From AP-15 sp963788085 (GTDB lineage Bacteria > Pseudomonadota > Alphaproteobacteria > ATCC43930 > CGMCC-115725), in NCBI GenBank assembly GCA_963788085.1, contig CAWBFS010000020.1, positions 1 to 64,000 on the forward strand: a DNA stretch of 64,000 bases, written 5' to 3'. Position numbers and translations under genes: made by a program. Position 1 is the stretch's first letter, and every line of letters starts with the position of its first letter. Shown one piece after another: positions 42,935 through 52,428 of this stretch. Below the pieces are notes generated by a model. It was not told the origin of the DNA. It searched no databases and saw only the letters and a program-made list of their open reading frames with translations.

Positions 42935-44076
42935 ATGCGGGGCGGAATTCGGGCGAGCGTATTCGTCTGCGCAGGCACAGCGTTGTGGTCGGCATGCATC
43001 GCGGAAGCCGCCACGAAGGGCAAGCCGCAGATCTCGGCCGAAACCCTCAAGCACGCGATCGAAAGCAAGACCGGAAGTGTGCAATTGGTCACCTTCCCCG
43101 ATACGGGGTGGGGTGCGGTGAAGATCGTGCGCGGCGGTTCGCCGGCGCGCGACAGGAGCGGGCGGAAGCCTGCGACCGAGAAGATCGAGACAGCCGAGAT
43201 CGTTACCTTTGCCGATTCGCGGAGGAGCGCCGTCCGGATCTTGCGCGGCGACAGCGAACACGCCCTGATCATGCCAAGCCCGGTCCGCCCGGCGCCAATG
43301 ACGATGCAGGTGGTGACCTTTGCAAATCTGCGGGATCGGGCCGTCAGCATCCTACGAGGACCGGGTTTCCAGGTCGCCGCCGAAACCGAACTGTTCGGCC
43401 CGGCTTCAGCAGCCGATCTCGACCGCGTCGCCTTCGCCGTCGACGGCGCCGAATTCGAGCCATGGGGCCGATCTGCGCATGTGGCGCCCGGAGCCGGACG
43501 GGCCGCAGGGACCGATGCAGGTCACTGCGGCGGCGGCGTTCGATGTCGGCGGCGGCGACCGGTTCTCCCTCGCGCAAAACCGTGCGCTGGGCCGCGCCTA
43601 TCTCGCCCAGATGTATCGGCGTTACGGCAACTGGCAAGACGCGATCGCGGCCTACAATTGGGGACCCGGCAACCTCGATGCCTGGATCGGCGGCGGACGG
43701 GCGGCCGACAAGCTCCCTGCTGGCTGTCGAGCGCTACCGAAACCACGTGTTGCGCGAGGCGGTGCTCGCCGAGCCCGGCATTACGGCGGCGAGCCGCTGG
43801 GCGCTCGGCGCCACCTCGGCCCCCGGACCGGCGGACAGACCGCCGGTGCCGGCGTCGGTCGCCGTAGCCTTCGTCGCCGACGCCCTGCAGCGCGGGGTGG
43901 TCGCAGGCAACGCCGCCCTTCGCGAATTTGCCGCGGCCCTGCACAGCCGGGCTGCCGACTGGAAATCGGCCTATGTGGGCCTGGCCGGCCGCATCGTCTC
44001 GTTGGCCAGAAAGCGCTCCCCGACGGCGCCAGACACGGAATCCGAATACGCCGCGACGTCCGAACCAGCCGACTGA
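42935..44076 (+). CDS. Lytic transglycosylase-like exported protein with three N-terminal repeats, two frameshifts
   Basis: About 380 residues. Signal peptide (GIRASVFVCAGTALWSACIA). Three repeats: SVQLVTFPDTGWGAVKIVRG, AEIVTFADSRRSAVRILRG and MQVVTFANLRDRAVSILRG. After a break near 43456 the SLT domain reads SSHGADLRMWRPEP, GPQGPMQVTAAAAF and NWQDAIAAYNWGPGNLDAWI; removing one T restores the catalytic Glu (AESSHG). A second break near 43720 (one extra G) leads to LAVERYRNHVLREAVLAEP and the stop. It should cut peptidoglycan glycan strands in the periplasm. Confidence 0.8.
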
Positions 44077-44094
44077 CCGACCGAAACGAGCGCC

Positions 44095-44345
44095 TCAGTT
44101 GATCAGGCCGTAAAATTTGCCGGCGTTTTCGCAGGTGATCTTGTGCACTACATCAGCCGGCAGGCCCGCGAACTGCTCCTCGATGTATTTCGAGGATTCC
44201 GGCCATACGCCGTCGGGGTGCGGATAATCGGAGCCCCACATCAGCGTTTCGACCCCGATGTCATCGACGAGCTTGGCACCGATCCGGTCGAACTGGAAGG
44301 TCGCGCGGCATTGCCGGCCAGCGTTGTGCTGAACCGATGCTGGGG
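44095..44345 (-). pseudogene. C-terminal relic of an amidohydrolase-2 family gene
   Basis: Only the last ~75 residues of the family remain: CRATFQFDRIGAKLVDDIGV, ETLMWGSDYPHPDGVWPESS with the metal Asp, and VHKITCENAGKFYGLIN. Upstream of ~44335 homology stops and base composition changes, so about three quarters of the gene is missing. Open reading continues upstream but is not related. This is real loss and not a one-base error. Confidence 0.75.
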
Positions 44346-44810
44346 CGCTCAGATGTTCAATCGATCTGGAATCGTAATGTTGACAAATTCGCATTGTATG
44401 CTGGCGACCGATATGATTCGCGTTACAACGCGGTTGGCGTAGGGATGGGCGCAGCGTGGATTTCCAAATTTCAACCAAAAGGAGAGATTTTGCTCCAGAT
44501 TTGCTGCAGGAGCAGCAAGGAGCGATAATGCATACAGCTTGGGATTGCATCTAGCGGGCGCCGAGCTTTCGCAAGGTCGGTTCGCTTCGACCGGAATAGC
44601 CTGGGATGATAACCGTTCCCTAATCTCGGGAGAGGATCAATATCCTCTGTGTTTCCTCCGGCATGGTTTTTGCGACGCGAGGATCACAAGGCGTTGTCGC
44701 GCGATGTTCTGGGGTTTAGCTATGGGTTCACTTTTCGATGACAGCCTGCGCTGCGCATCGCAACTAACCAAGAAATGGCAATAATTAAGAAATGACAGGG
44801 TCTCGACTGG
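44346..44810. other. Low-GC gap upstream of glycogen phosphorylase, no gene recognised
   Basis: About 465 bases with roughly 43-55% GC by eye, against about 65% around it. No reading frame here has a recognisable protein. One frame (44539-44784, 81 codons) is open but has no ribosome site or homology. The segment joins the truncated amidohydrolase to glgP and may hold the glgP promoter; its composition suggests a rearrangement junction. Confidence 0.5.
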
Positions 44811-47318
44811 ATGCCAAGGAACATCAGCGGGGGTGATTCTGCGGTACGCCTGCCCACCGCGTTATCCGACACGCCGTGCCGGGATCAGGATATCGAGGAA
44901 TTCAAGGCGACGGTTCTCGCCAAGCTGACCTTGGCGATCGGCAAGGATGCGGCAAACGCGACCGACCGGGATTGGTTCGTCTCAACGGCGCTCGCGCTGC
45001 GCGATCGCATAATCCACCGCTGGCTGACCGTCGACCGCGTCAGCGCTGCGAAGGGCAGCAAACGCGTCTATTACATGTCGCTGGAATTTCTGATCGGCCG
45101 GCTGTTCAACGATGTGGTCGGCAATTTGCGGTGCAATGAACTGGTCAAGGTTGCGCTCGGCGACCTCGGCGTCGATCCGGATCGGATGCGTAGCGCCGAA
45201 CCCGATGCCGCCCTCGGCAATGGCGGTCTGGGGCGGCTCGCCGCCTGTTTTATGGAAAGCATGGCGAGCCTCGGCATCCCCGGCTGCGGTTATGGGATCC
45301 GCTATGATCACGGTCTTTTCCAGCAGGTGATCAAGGACGGCTGGCAGCAAGAGCATCCGGAGCACTGGCTGTCTTTCGGCAATCCGTGGGAATTTGAACG
45401 CCCCGAGGTGATCTACGACGTTCAGTTCGGCGGCTGGGTCGAGAAGAAGGTTTCGCCCAAAGGCCGCTCGCAATGCCTCTGGCATGCGGAAGAAACGATC
45501 AAGGCCGTCGCCTATGACACACCGGTCCTCGGGTGGCGGGAGCGGCACGTCAATCCGTTGCGGCTGTGGTCGGCCCGCGCCGTCGATCCGCTCCACCTCG
45601 CCGCTTTCAACGAGGGCGACCATCTGGGCGGCTTTTCGCCGCAGGCGCGCGCCGAAGCGCTCTCCAAGATCCTCTACCCGAGCGACGACACGGCATCAGG
45701 CCGCGAATTGCGACTGCGCCAGGAATATTTCTTCGTGTCCGCCTCGCTGCAGGACCTGGTGCGGCGCCACACCAGAACCTTCGGCAGCATCTATACGCTT
45801 CCGGAACGGGCAGCGATCCAACTCAACGACACGCATCCGAGCGTCGCCGTCGCCGAACTGATGCGCATCCTCATCGATCTGCACAACGTGCCCTGGGACG
45901 AAGCCTGGAAGATCACTGTCGAAACACTCTCCTACACCAACCACACCCTATTGCCGGAGGCATTGGAGAGCTGGCCGGTGCCGTTATTCGACCGCCTTCT
46001 CCCGCGGCATCTCGAAATCATCTATGCGATCAATGCGCGTCACCTCGAAGCAGCGCGGCGGACGGGTCAACTCGACCCCGATCTGCTGTCCGAGATATCG
46101 CTGATCGACGAGAGCGACGGGCGGCGGGTCAGGATGGGGCACCTCGCCTTCGTCGGCTCACACCGGGTCAACGGCGTCTCGGCGCTCCACACCGAGCTGA
46201 TGCGAACCAGTGTGTTCAGCCACCTGCACCGGATTTACCCGGACCGCATTGTAAACAAGACCAACGGCATCTCGTTTCGTCGCTGGCTGCATCAGGCCAA
46301 TCCGGGGTTGACCAGGCTGTTGTGCGAGGCGTGCGGTCCGGCCGTTCTCGACAACGCCGCGGTCTTGGGCCGGCTCGGCGACCAGGCCGACGACAGAGCG
46401 CTGCAGGAACGTCTCGCCGCGGTCAAGCGCGCCAACAAAATACTGCTCTCCCGGATCGTCCGCGAGCGCCTCGGGCTGCACGTCGACCCGAGCGCGTTGT
46501 TCGATGTGCAGATCAAGCGCATTCACGAGTATAAGCGCCAGTTGCTCAATATATTGGATGCGATCGCGCGGTATCGTGCGATCTTGGCAGACCCCGGCGG
46601 CGACTGGGTCCCTCGCGTCAAGATATTTTCCGGAAAAGCGGCGCCGAGTTACTCTCGCGCCAAGCTGATCATCAAGCTGGCCAACGATGTCGCCAATGTG
46701 ATCAACCGCGATCCGTTGGTCGGGGATCTCCTGAAGATCGTGTTTCTGCCAAACTACAATGTCAGTCTGGCCGAACTGATCATCCCGTCTGCCGACCTCT
46801 CCGAGCAGATCTCGACCGCCGGAATGGAGGCTTCCGGAACCGGAAACATGAAGTTGGCGCTGAACGGCGCCCTGACCATCGGAACATTCGACGGCGCCAA
46901 TATCGAAATCGGCGAGCATGTCGGTGAAGAGAATATTTTCATTTTTGGCCTGCGTGCGGCACAGGTCGCCGAGCGGCGGCGACGCGGTCTCGACGCGACC
47001 GAGATCATCGCCGCATCGCCCGATCTCTCGGAAGTAGTCGACGCGGTGGCGATGGGCTGCTTTTCTCCCGAAGACCCGCACCGTTTCGCCGGATTGGCCA
47101 GCACGCTGAGATATTCGGACCCCTACATGGTGGCCGCCGATTTCGATGCCTATCGCGAGGCGCAGCGCGGCATTGACGAGCTTTGGCGGTCGCCCGCGAA
47201 ATGGTGCAGGGCCGCTCTCCTCAACATTGCCGGAATGAGCTGGTTCTCCTCCGACCGCGCCATCGCCCAATATGCCGAGGAGATCTGGGACATCCCAGTA
47301 TCCGGCAAACCCGCCTAG
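44811..47318 (+). CDS. glgP: Glycogen/starch/alpha-glucan phosphorylase
   Basis: 835 residues, full length. Substrate-site and domain-1 motifs YYMSLEFLIGRLFNDVVGNL and AALGNGGLGRLAACFMESMA; the PLP-lysine segment EASGTGNMKLALNGALTIGT; FDVQIKRIHEYKRQLLNILD. It releases glucose-1-phosphate from glycogen using inorganic phosphate. Other glycogen genes are absent from the window. The ribosome site upstream of ATG 44811 is weak. A REP-like inverted repeat follows the stop. Confidence 0.97.
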   Translation: MPRNISGGDSAVRLPTALSDTPCRDQDIEEFKATVLAKLTLAIGKDAANATDRDWFVSTALALRDRIIHRWLTVDRVSAAKGSKRVYYMSLEFLIGRLFNDVVGNLRCNELVKVALGDLGVDPDRMRSAEPDAALGNGGLGRLAACFMESMASLGIPGCGYGIRYDHGLFQQVIKDGWQQEHPEHWLSFGNPWEFERPEVIYDVQFGGWVEKKVSPKGRSQCLWHAEETIKAVAYDTPVLGWRERHVNPLRLWSARAVDPLHLAAFNEGDHLGGFSPQARAEALSKILYPSDDTASGRELRLRQEYFFVSASLQDLVRRHTRTFGSIYTLPERAAIQLNDTHPSVAVAELMRILIDLHNVPWDEAWKITVETLSYTNHTLLPEALESWPVPLFDRLLPRHLEIIYAINARHLEAARRTGQLDPDLLSEISLIDESDGRRVRMGHLAFVGSHRVNGVSALHTELMRTSVFSHLHRIYPDRIVNKTNGISFRRWLHQANPGLTRLLCEACGPAVLDNAAVLGRLGDQADDRALQERLAAVKRANKILLSRIVRERLGLHVDPSALFDVQIKRIHEYKRQLLNILDAIARYRAILADPGGDWVPRVKIFSGKAAPSYSRAKLIIKLANDVANVINRDPLVGDLLKIVFLPNYNVSLAELIIPSADLSEQISTAGMEASGTGNMKLALNGALTIGTFDGANIEIGEHVGEENIFIFGLRAAQVAERRRRGLDATEIIAASPDLSEVVDAVAMGCFSPEDPHRFAGLASTLRYSDPYMVAADFDAYREAQRGIDELWRSPAKWCRAALLNIAGMSWFSSDRAIAQYAEEIWDIPVSGKPA

Positions 47319-47353
47319 GTGCAGAATCGAGGCTGGGGCTGTATCGCTGTCGT

Positions 47354-47467
47354 GCGTGCTTCGAGACGCGCCCTTCGGGCTCTCCTCAGCATGAGGTAAG
47401 CCTATGATCTTACTAAGGAATATACCTCATCCTGAGGAGCCGCGGCAGGCGGCGTCTCGAAGGACGC
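47354..47467. repeat. Long imperfect inverted repeat between convergent genes
   Basis: The arms GCGTGCTTCGAGACGCGCC...CTCCTCAGCATGAGGT and ACCTCATCCTGAGGAG...GGCGTCTCGAAGGACGC are inverted copies of about 48 bases around a short AT-rich centre. This GTCCTTCGAGACG/CTCAGGATGAGG type is widespread in alphaproteobacterial intergenic DNA. It may also terminate glgP and the GMC gene. Confidence 0.75.
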
Positions 47468-47491
47468 ACCGCGCTTGTCCAGCCCCGGCCC

Positions 47492-49110
47492 TTAGGCCGC
47501 CTTGGCGTCTTCGAGGATCATCGCGGCGCATTTCTCGCCGATCATGATCGAGGGCGCGTTGGTGTTGCCTCCCGGGACCTGCGGCATGATCGAAGCGTCC
47601 GCAACGCGCAATCCCTCGATCCCGTGGACCCGCAGCCGCGGATCGACGACGGCGTCTATCTCGCGCCCCATCCGGCAGGTGCCGACCGGATGCAGGTTGG
47701 AGACGCCGCGCACCCGGATCTCCTCGATCATGTCGGCTTCGCTTTCGACTTCGGGGCCAGGCAGCACCTCCTCGGCGACAAACGGCCTCATCGCCGGTTG
47801 CGCCGCGATCTTGCGACTGAGCCGCATGCCGTAGATCAGCGCCTGGAAATCGTAATCGCTCGCGAGGAAATTGAACTGGATCGCCGGCGGCGCCAGCGGG
47901 TCGGGGCTCTTGATCCGCACCCAACCGCGGCCATCGGGGCGCAGATGCACCGGGCTGAAGGTAAAGGCCGAAAACGGGTGCGGCTTGATCCCGGTGCGCA
48001 GCCGCTCGATCGCGCTCCAGCCGGACATGTTGATCTGCAGATCGGGCTCCTCGAGCCGCGGGTCGGTGCGGACCAGGGCGCCGGCATAGATCCCGGCATT
48101 CGACAGATGGCCGGAGCGGCTGACCGCATATTGCACCGCGGCCTTGAGCTTCAGCGCCGGGCTCATCGCCATGTCGTTGACCGTGACCTTCTGCGGGCAG
48201 CGGAACACCAGGTAGGTGTTGAAGTGGTCGTGCAGGTTCTTGCCCACTCCAGACATGTCGCGGACCATCGGGATGCCGAACTCGGCCAAAAGATCGGCCG
48301 GGCCGAGCCCGGAAAGCTGCAACAGCTGCGGCGAGCCGTAGACACCGCCGGAGACGATGATCTCGCCGCGGGCCCATGCGGTCTTTGGCCCATCCGGCGT
48401 GTGATATTCGACACCGACCGCGCGCCCGCCCTCGAACAGGATGCGCGTAGCGTGCGCATTGGTCGCGACGGTCAGGTTCTCGACGACCGCGCGCCTGGCC
48501 GAGATAGGCCCGTGCCGAGCTCCAACGCCGCCGGTTGGTGGTCGTCGTCTGGTAGTAGCCGACGCCCTCCTGCCGGGCGCCGTTGAAATCGGGGTTGGCC
48601 GGGATGCCGGCCTCGATCGAGGCCGCGACCATCGCGTCGCCGAGCGGCGAGCGCACCGGGTTCGAGACGTGCAGCGGTCCGCCGACGCCGTGGAAATCGT
48701 CGGCGCCGCGCTCCTGGTCCTCCGCCTTCTTGAAGAACGGCAATACCGAATCCCAGTCCCAGCCCTCGCAGCCGCGCTGGCGCCAGTTGTCGTAATCGGC
48801 CGGTGTGCCGCGCATATAGACCATGCCGTTGATCGAGCTGGTGCCGCCCAACACCTTGCCGCGCGGCTGGTAGAGAGTGCGGTTGTTGAGCTCCTTCTCG
48901 GGCTCGCTCTCGAACATCCAATTGACCCGCGGGTTGGTGAACGTCTTGGTGTAGCCGAGCGGGATATGGATCCACGGGTTGCTGTCACGCCCGCCGGCTT
49001 CGAGCAGCAGCACGCGCCAGCGGCCGGAATTCGCTGAGCCGCCCGGCGACGGCACAGCCCGCCGAGCCCGCGCCGGTCACGATGAAGTCGTAAGTGTCGT
49101 GCGTCGTCAT
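47492..49110 (-). CDS. GMC-family FAD oxidoreductase (choline/alcohol dehydrogenase-like), two frameshifts
   Basis: About 538 residues over three frames. From ATG 49110: FAD-binding YDFIVTGAGSAGCAVAGRLS. After ~49033: RWRVLLLEAGGRDSNPWIHI, the GMC signature TLYQPRGKVLGGTSSINGMV. After ~48495: VVENLTVATNAHATRILFEG, GEIIVSGGVYGSPQLLQLSG, and the C-terminal active-site region NLHPVGTCRMG and PGGNTNAPSIMIGEKCAAMI. Deleting one T and one G joins all parts. It would oxidise an alcohol or choline-like substrate. Confidence 0.9.
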
Positions 49111-49220
49111 TCTCTGTTCCCCGCAAATGCCCGCAAACGATAACGAACCCGGCATCGTGAAGGCTGCTTTACCGCATGCGAACGATTGCCGGCATCCGCG
49201 CGGCGCGCCACTAAGCGCCC

Positions 49221-49953
49221 ATGTGTGGCTACACCGAAGAGAGCATGCGCGATGCGATCGCGCTGCTCGAAGCGGGCACGGGCGATCGACCCGTCCTATG
49301 CGCCCGCGGTCGCCCTGATCGGCGGCTGCCGGCTGAACCAGAGAGCGCACGGTCTGGGAAAGGTCTCGGACGCGCAGGCTGGCGAGGCGGTGCGCTTGGC
49401 CAGACAAGCGACCGAGGCTGGCAAGCACGACCCGGACGTCCTCTGGATGGCCGCTCACACTCTGTTATTTTTCACTGGCGAGCTTACCACCGCCGCGAAT
49501 TTGGTCGACCGCGCCTTGGCGCTCAATACCAATTCCGCTCATGCCTGGATGGTGCGCGGAATCGTATTGAATTTGCGATACCAGCCGGATCGTGCAATCG
49601 AAGCGCTAGAGCACGCGATGAGGCTGAGCCCGCTTGATCCGTTGGGAGCTCGGGCTTTCACGATCTTGACGGCAGCGGCCCATTTTCACGCTTGGCGGTA
49701 CGAACTGGCCATCGAATGGGCAGACCGGGCGTTGGCGGCGCAGCCGGACTACCGCCCCGCGTTGCGCTTCGAGGCGAGCTCTTTTGCGCACCTCGGCCGT
49801 ATCGAGGAGGCGCACGATTGCCTGAGACGGATGTTCTACGTCGAACCCGGATTGACGATTGCTCGGGTCAAAGCATCAACCCCGCCTTTTCCAACGGAAC
49901 TCCTGAACCGCTACGTTGAAGGTCTGCGCAAGGCCGGGTTGCCGGAGGAGTAA
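49221..49953 (+). pseudogene. TPR C-terminal relic of an adenylate/guanylate cyclase-type protein
   Basis: The sequence starts abruptly at GYTEESMRDAIALLE, changes frame near 49268 (one extra G), and goes on RARAIDPSYAPAVALIGGCR, ALALNTNSAHAWMVRGIVLN, HAMRLSPLDPLGARAF, ending YVEGLRKAGLPEE. This is the usual tetratricopeptide tail of class III cyclase proteins in this group of bacteria. The cyclase domain is absent: a stop codon lies 9 bases upstream and the neighbour is the divergent GMC gene. A true 5' truncation. Confidence 0.75.
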
Positions 49954-49962
49954 GACAATCCT

Positions 49963-50155
49963 TTAATCAGCCAGACCCATTACGAATGCTAACGCCGCGT
50001 TAAGCCGCGCCACCTCCGCGGCCCCGAGCCTGCCGATCCGTTGCCCGATCCGCTCGCGACCGATCGCCACCAGTTTATCGGCCATTAACTGAGAGCGGAC
50101 CCGCAGCCCGGGTTCGCGCCTAGGCTCGACCGCGATGCGGAATCCGCCTATACCA
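49963..50155 (-). pseudogene. MazF/PemK toxin C-terminal relic
   Basis: About 60 residues on the minus strand read EPGLRVRSQLMADKLVAIGR, ERIGQRIGRLGAAEVARLNA and ALAFVMGLAD with a stop. These match the C-terminal end of MazF-family mRNA interferases. The N-terminal part (normally RGEIWLVD...) is missing because the SRAP gene occupies that DNA on the other strand. It ends 9 bases from the cyclase relic. No antitoxin gene is present. Confidence 0.65.
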
Positions 50156-50161
50156 ACTCGA

Positions 50162-50849
50162 ATGTGCGGACGCGCCCGTCTCTCCTCCGACGTCAGCGAA
50201 ATCAAGCTCGTCTTCTCGATCCCGCCGGAGCGGCCGACCCCGAACATACCGGCCAATTGGAATGCCGCGCCGACCGAGGACTTGCCGGTAGTGCGTTACG
50301 ATGCCAGGGCCGGGCAGCGCAGCCTCGATGTCATGCGCTGGGGCTTGGTGCCGTTCTGGGCGAAGGACATCAAGGTCGGCTTCGCCAACATCAACGCCAA
50401 GGCCGAGGGCATCGACACGAAGCCGGCCTTCCGCGAAGCCTTTGTCCGGCGGCGCTGCCTCATTCCATTCGATTGCTTTTATGAATGGAAGAAGCTCGGC
50501 AAGGAACGCGAGCCCTATGCGGTCGGGCTCGCGGATCGCGCGGCTGATGGCGCTGGCCGGGCTGTGGGAGACTTGGCGCTCGCCGGCCGGCGAGCGGGTT
50601 CGCAGCTTCGCGATCGTGACGACCGCCGCTAATGCCCTGCTGGCTCCGGTGCACGGCCGCATGCCGGTCATTCTCGCCCCGAAGGATTGGCCGGCTTGGC
50701 TCGGCGAGACGCAAGCCGCTCCGGATGAGCTGAAATCCCTGCTCGTTCCTTACCCGGCCGAGGACATGGTCATCTGGGCGGTCGACAAGCGGGTCGGCAA
50801 CGTCAACAACAAAGACCCGTCGCTGATCGAGCCGCCGGCCGCGGCCTGA
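50162..50849 (+). CDS. SRAP-domain protein (YedK/HMCES type), one frameshift
   Basis: About 229 residues. Cys2, which forms the thiazolidine bond with abasic sites, is in MCGRARLSSDVSEI. DVMRWGLVPFWAKDIKVGFA, NINAKAEGIDTKPAFREAF, the catalytic Glu in LIPFDCFYEWKKLGKE and the His in PVHGRMPVILAPKDWP are all visible. Homology changes frame near 50538; removing one G gives LMALAGLWETWRSPAG. SRAP proteins shield abasic sites in single-stranded DNA. The stop overlaps the DNA ligase ATG (TGATG), so both are translationally coupled. Confidence 0.9.
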
Positions 50850-51939
50850 TGGCAAGCAGCAGCGCAGAGGCGGCGGGATTTCCACTGCCCTTGGACCTGC
50901 CGCCGATGGAGGCGCGGCTCGTCGACGAGCTGCCGGAGGAGCCCGGCTGGCAATTCGAGCCGAAATGGGACGGGTTTCGCTGCCTCGCCTTCCGTGCCGG
51001 AGAAGAGGTCGAGCTGCGCGCCAAATCCGGGAAACCGCTGGGGCGCTACTTCCCGGAAATGGCAGCGGCGTTGCGCCGGCTGGAGCCGAGCCGAGCTTCG
51101 TCCTCGACGGCGAATTGGTCATCCCGGTCGGCGAGACATTCTCGTTCGACGCGCTGCAGATGCGGCTGCACCCGGCGGAGAGCCGCATCAAGAAGCTCGC
51201 GGCCGAGACACCGGCCGTCCTGATCGTCTTCGACCTACTCGCAACACCAGGCGGGCAAAGCCTTCTACAAACACCGCTGCTGCAGCGCCGCGAGGCCCTC
51301 GACGCCTTCTTTCGATCGATCGGCCCCGATGACGCCGTGCGGCTTTCGCCGTTCACTCGCGACATCGCGGAGGCGCGGCAATGGCTCGAGACGAGCGGCG
51401 GCGCGCAAGACGGGGTGATCGCGAAACGATTCGACGGGATTTACCAGCCCGGCGAGCGCGCCATGCTCAAGGTCAGGAAGCGGCGCACGGCGGACTGCGT
51501 GGTCGGCGGGTTCCGCTACGAGCGGAAATCGTCGCTCGTCGGCTCTCTGCTGCTCGGGCTCTACAATAGCGAGGGCAAGCTCGACCACGTCGGGTTTACC
51601 GCAACCTTGCACGATCTCGACCGCGAGGCGCTGACCCGGCGGCTCGAAGAACTGATCGAGCCGCCTGGCTTCACCGGCAATGCACCGGGAGGCCTCAGCC
51701 GGTGGAGCACCGAGCGCTCCGGAGAATGGCAGCCGTTGCGGCCGGAACTGGTTGTCGAAGTTCGCTACGATCATGTCAGCGGCGGCCGGCTCCGCCACGG
51801 CACCCGTCTCTTGCGCTGGCGGCCCGACAAGGCGCCGCGTCAGTGCACGTTCGAGCAGATCGAGCGGCCGGCCGTTATGGCTCTGCAGCCGGCGGCAGCG
51901 GGCGCGGCCGGCGGTCTTCGCCGATTGCAACATAGGTGA
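50849..51939 (+). CDS. ATP-dependent DNA ligase (LigC/LigD-like), one frameshift
   Basis: About 363 residues. Nucleotidyl-lysine motif WQFEPKWDGFRCLAF, motif III-IV region FVLDGELVIPVGETFSFDAL, motif V QDGVIAKRFDGIYQPGERAM and KVRKRRTADCVVGGFRY; the OB fold ends VEVRYDHVSGGRLRHGTRLL. A missing base near 51096 breaks the frame just before PSFVLDGEL. No polymerase or nuclease domain is fused. It seals nicks; its coupling to the SRAP gene suggests joint work in repair of damaged or abasic DNA. Confidence 0.92.
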
Positions 51940-52303
51940 AGATCGCCTCGGTCACCTTGCGCGCCTCGTCCGACGGGAGATGACGCCGCCACGCCTCGAT
52001 TCGCACCGTCATCGAAGTGCGCCCGGTCTTTACCAGCTCCCCGTAGCAGCTGACCTCGTCTCCGACAAAGACCGGCTCGTGAAAGACCATGCCGTCGACC
52101 GCCACCGTTGCGCAGCGGCCCCGGGCACGTCGAGCCGCCAGTGCGCCGCCGGCGAGGTCCATCTGCGAAAGCAGCCACCCGCCGAAAATGTCACCGTTCG
52201 GGTTTGCGTCCGCCGGCATCGCCATGACGCGTATCAGCGGCATGCCCGGGGGCAGTCCCGGCAAAGTGGGCTGCGCCCGATCGCGCTTCACCTCCGATCT
52301 CAT
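51875..52303 (-). CDS. Acyl-CoA thioesterase (hotdog fold, YciA-like)
   Basis: 142 residues from an ATG with GGAGGGACG upstream. Hotdog motifs: NPNGDIFGGWLLSQMDLAGG with the catalytic Asp, DGMVFHEPVFVGDEVSCYGE and TSMTVRIEAWRRHL. It hydrolyses medium-chain or short acyl-CoAs. It overlaps the ligase gene tail to tail by 65 bases. Confidence 0.9.
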   Translation of the reverse strand: MRSEVKRDRAQPTLPGLPPGMPLIRVMAMPADANPNGDIFGGWLLSQMDLAGGALAARRARGRCATVAVDGMVFHEPVFVGDEVSCYGELVKTGRTSMTVRIEAWRRHLPSDEARKVTEAIFTYVAIGEDRRPRPLPPAAEP

Positions 52304-52428
52304 CGTCCCTCCGAATTTTGATCCCGTCGATCTGCAGCAGTTACTTCTCGGGGACATTGCTGCGAGGAATGGCGTATCTATATAGCGCGTTATCTCGGGT
52401 GTCGCTCTTGAGCGATTTGGAGGCAGCA

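Noticed and set aside
44539..44784. 81-codon open frame upstream of glgP as a gene
   Set aside because: No ribosome site, no homology, odd composition; treated as part of the low-GC gap.
46158..47270. 370-codon minus-strand frame inside glycogen phosphorylase
   Set aside because: Antisense shadow of glgP; similar frames at 2061-3098, 33173-34333 and 47624-48586 were set aside for the same reason.
47354..47467. Inverted and repeated motifs as a CRISPR array or attachment site
   Set aside because: There are no evenly spaced direct repeats with spacers and no cas or integrase genes; the structure is an inverted-repeat REP-type element.
6410..51096. Frame-broken genes as possible selenoproteins with in-frame UGA, prompted by the selenocysteine cassette
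   Set aside because: At each break the homologous sequence continues in a different frame, so reading UGA as selenocysteine would not restore the protein.
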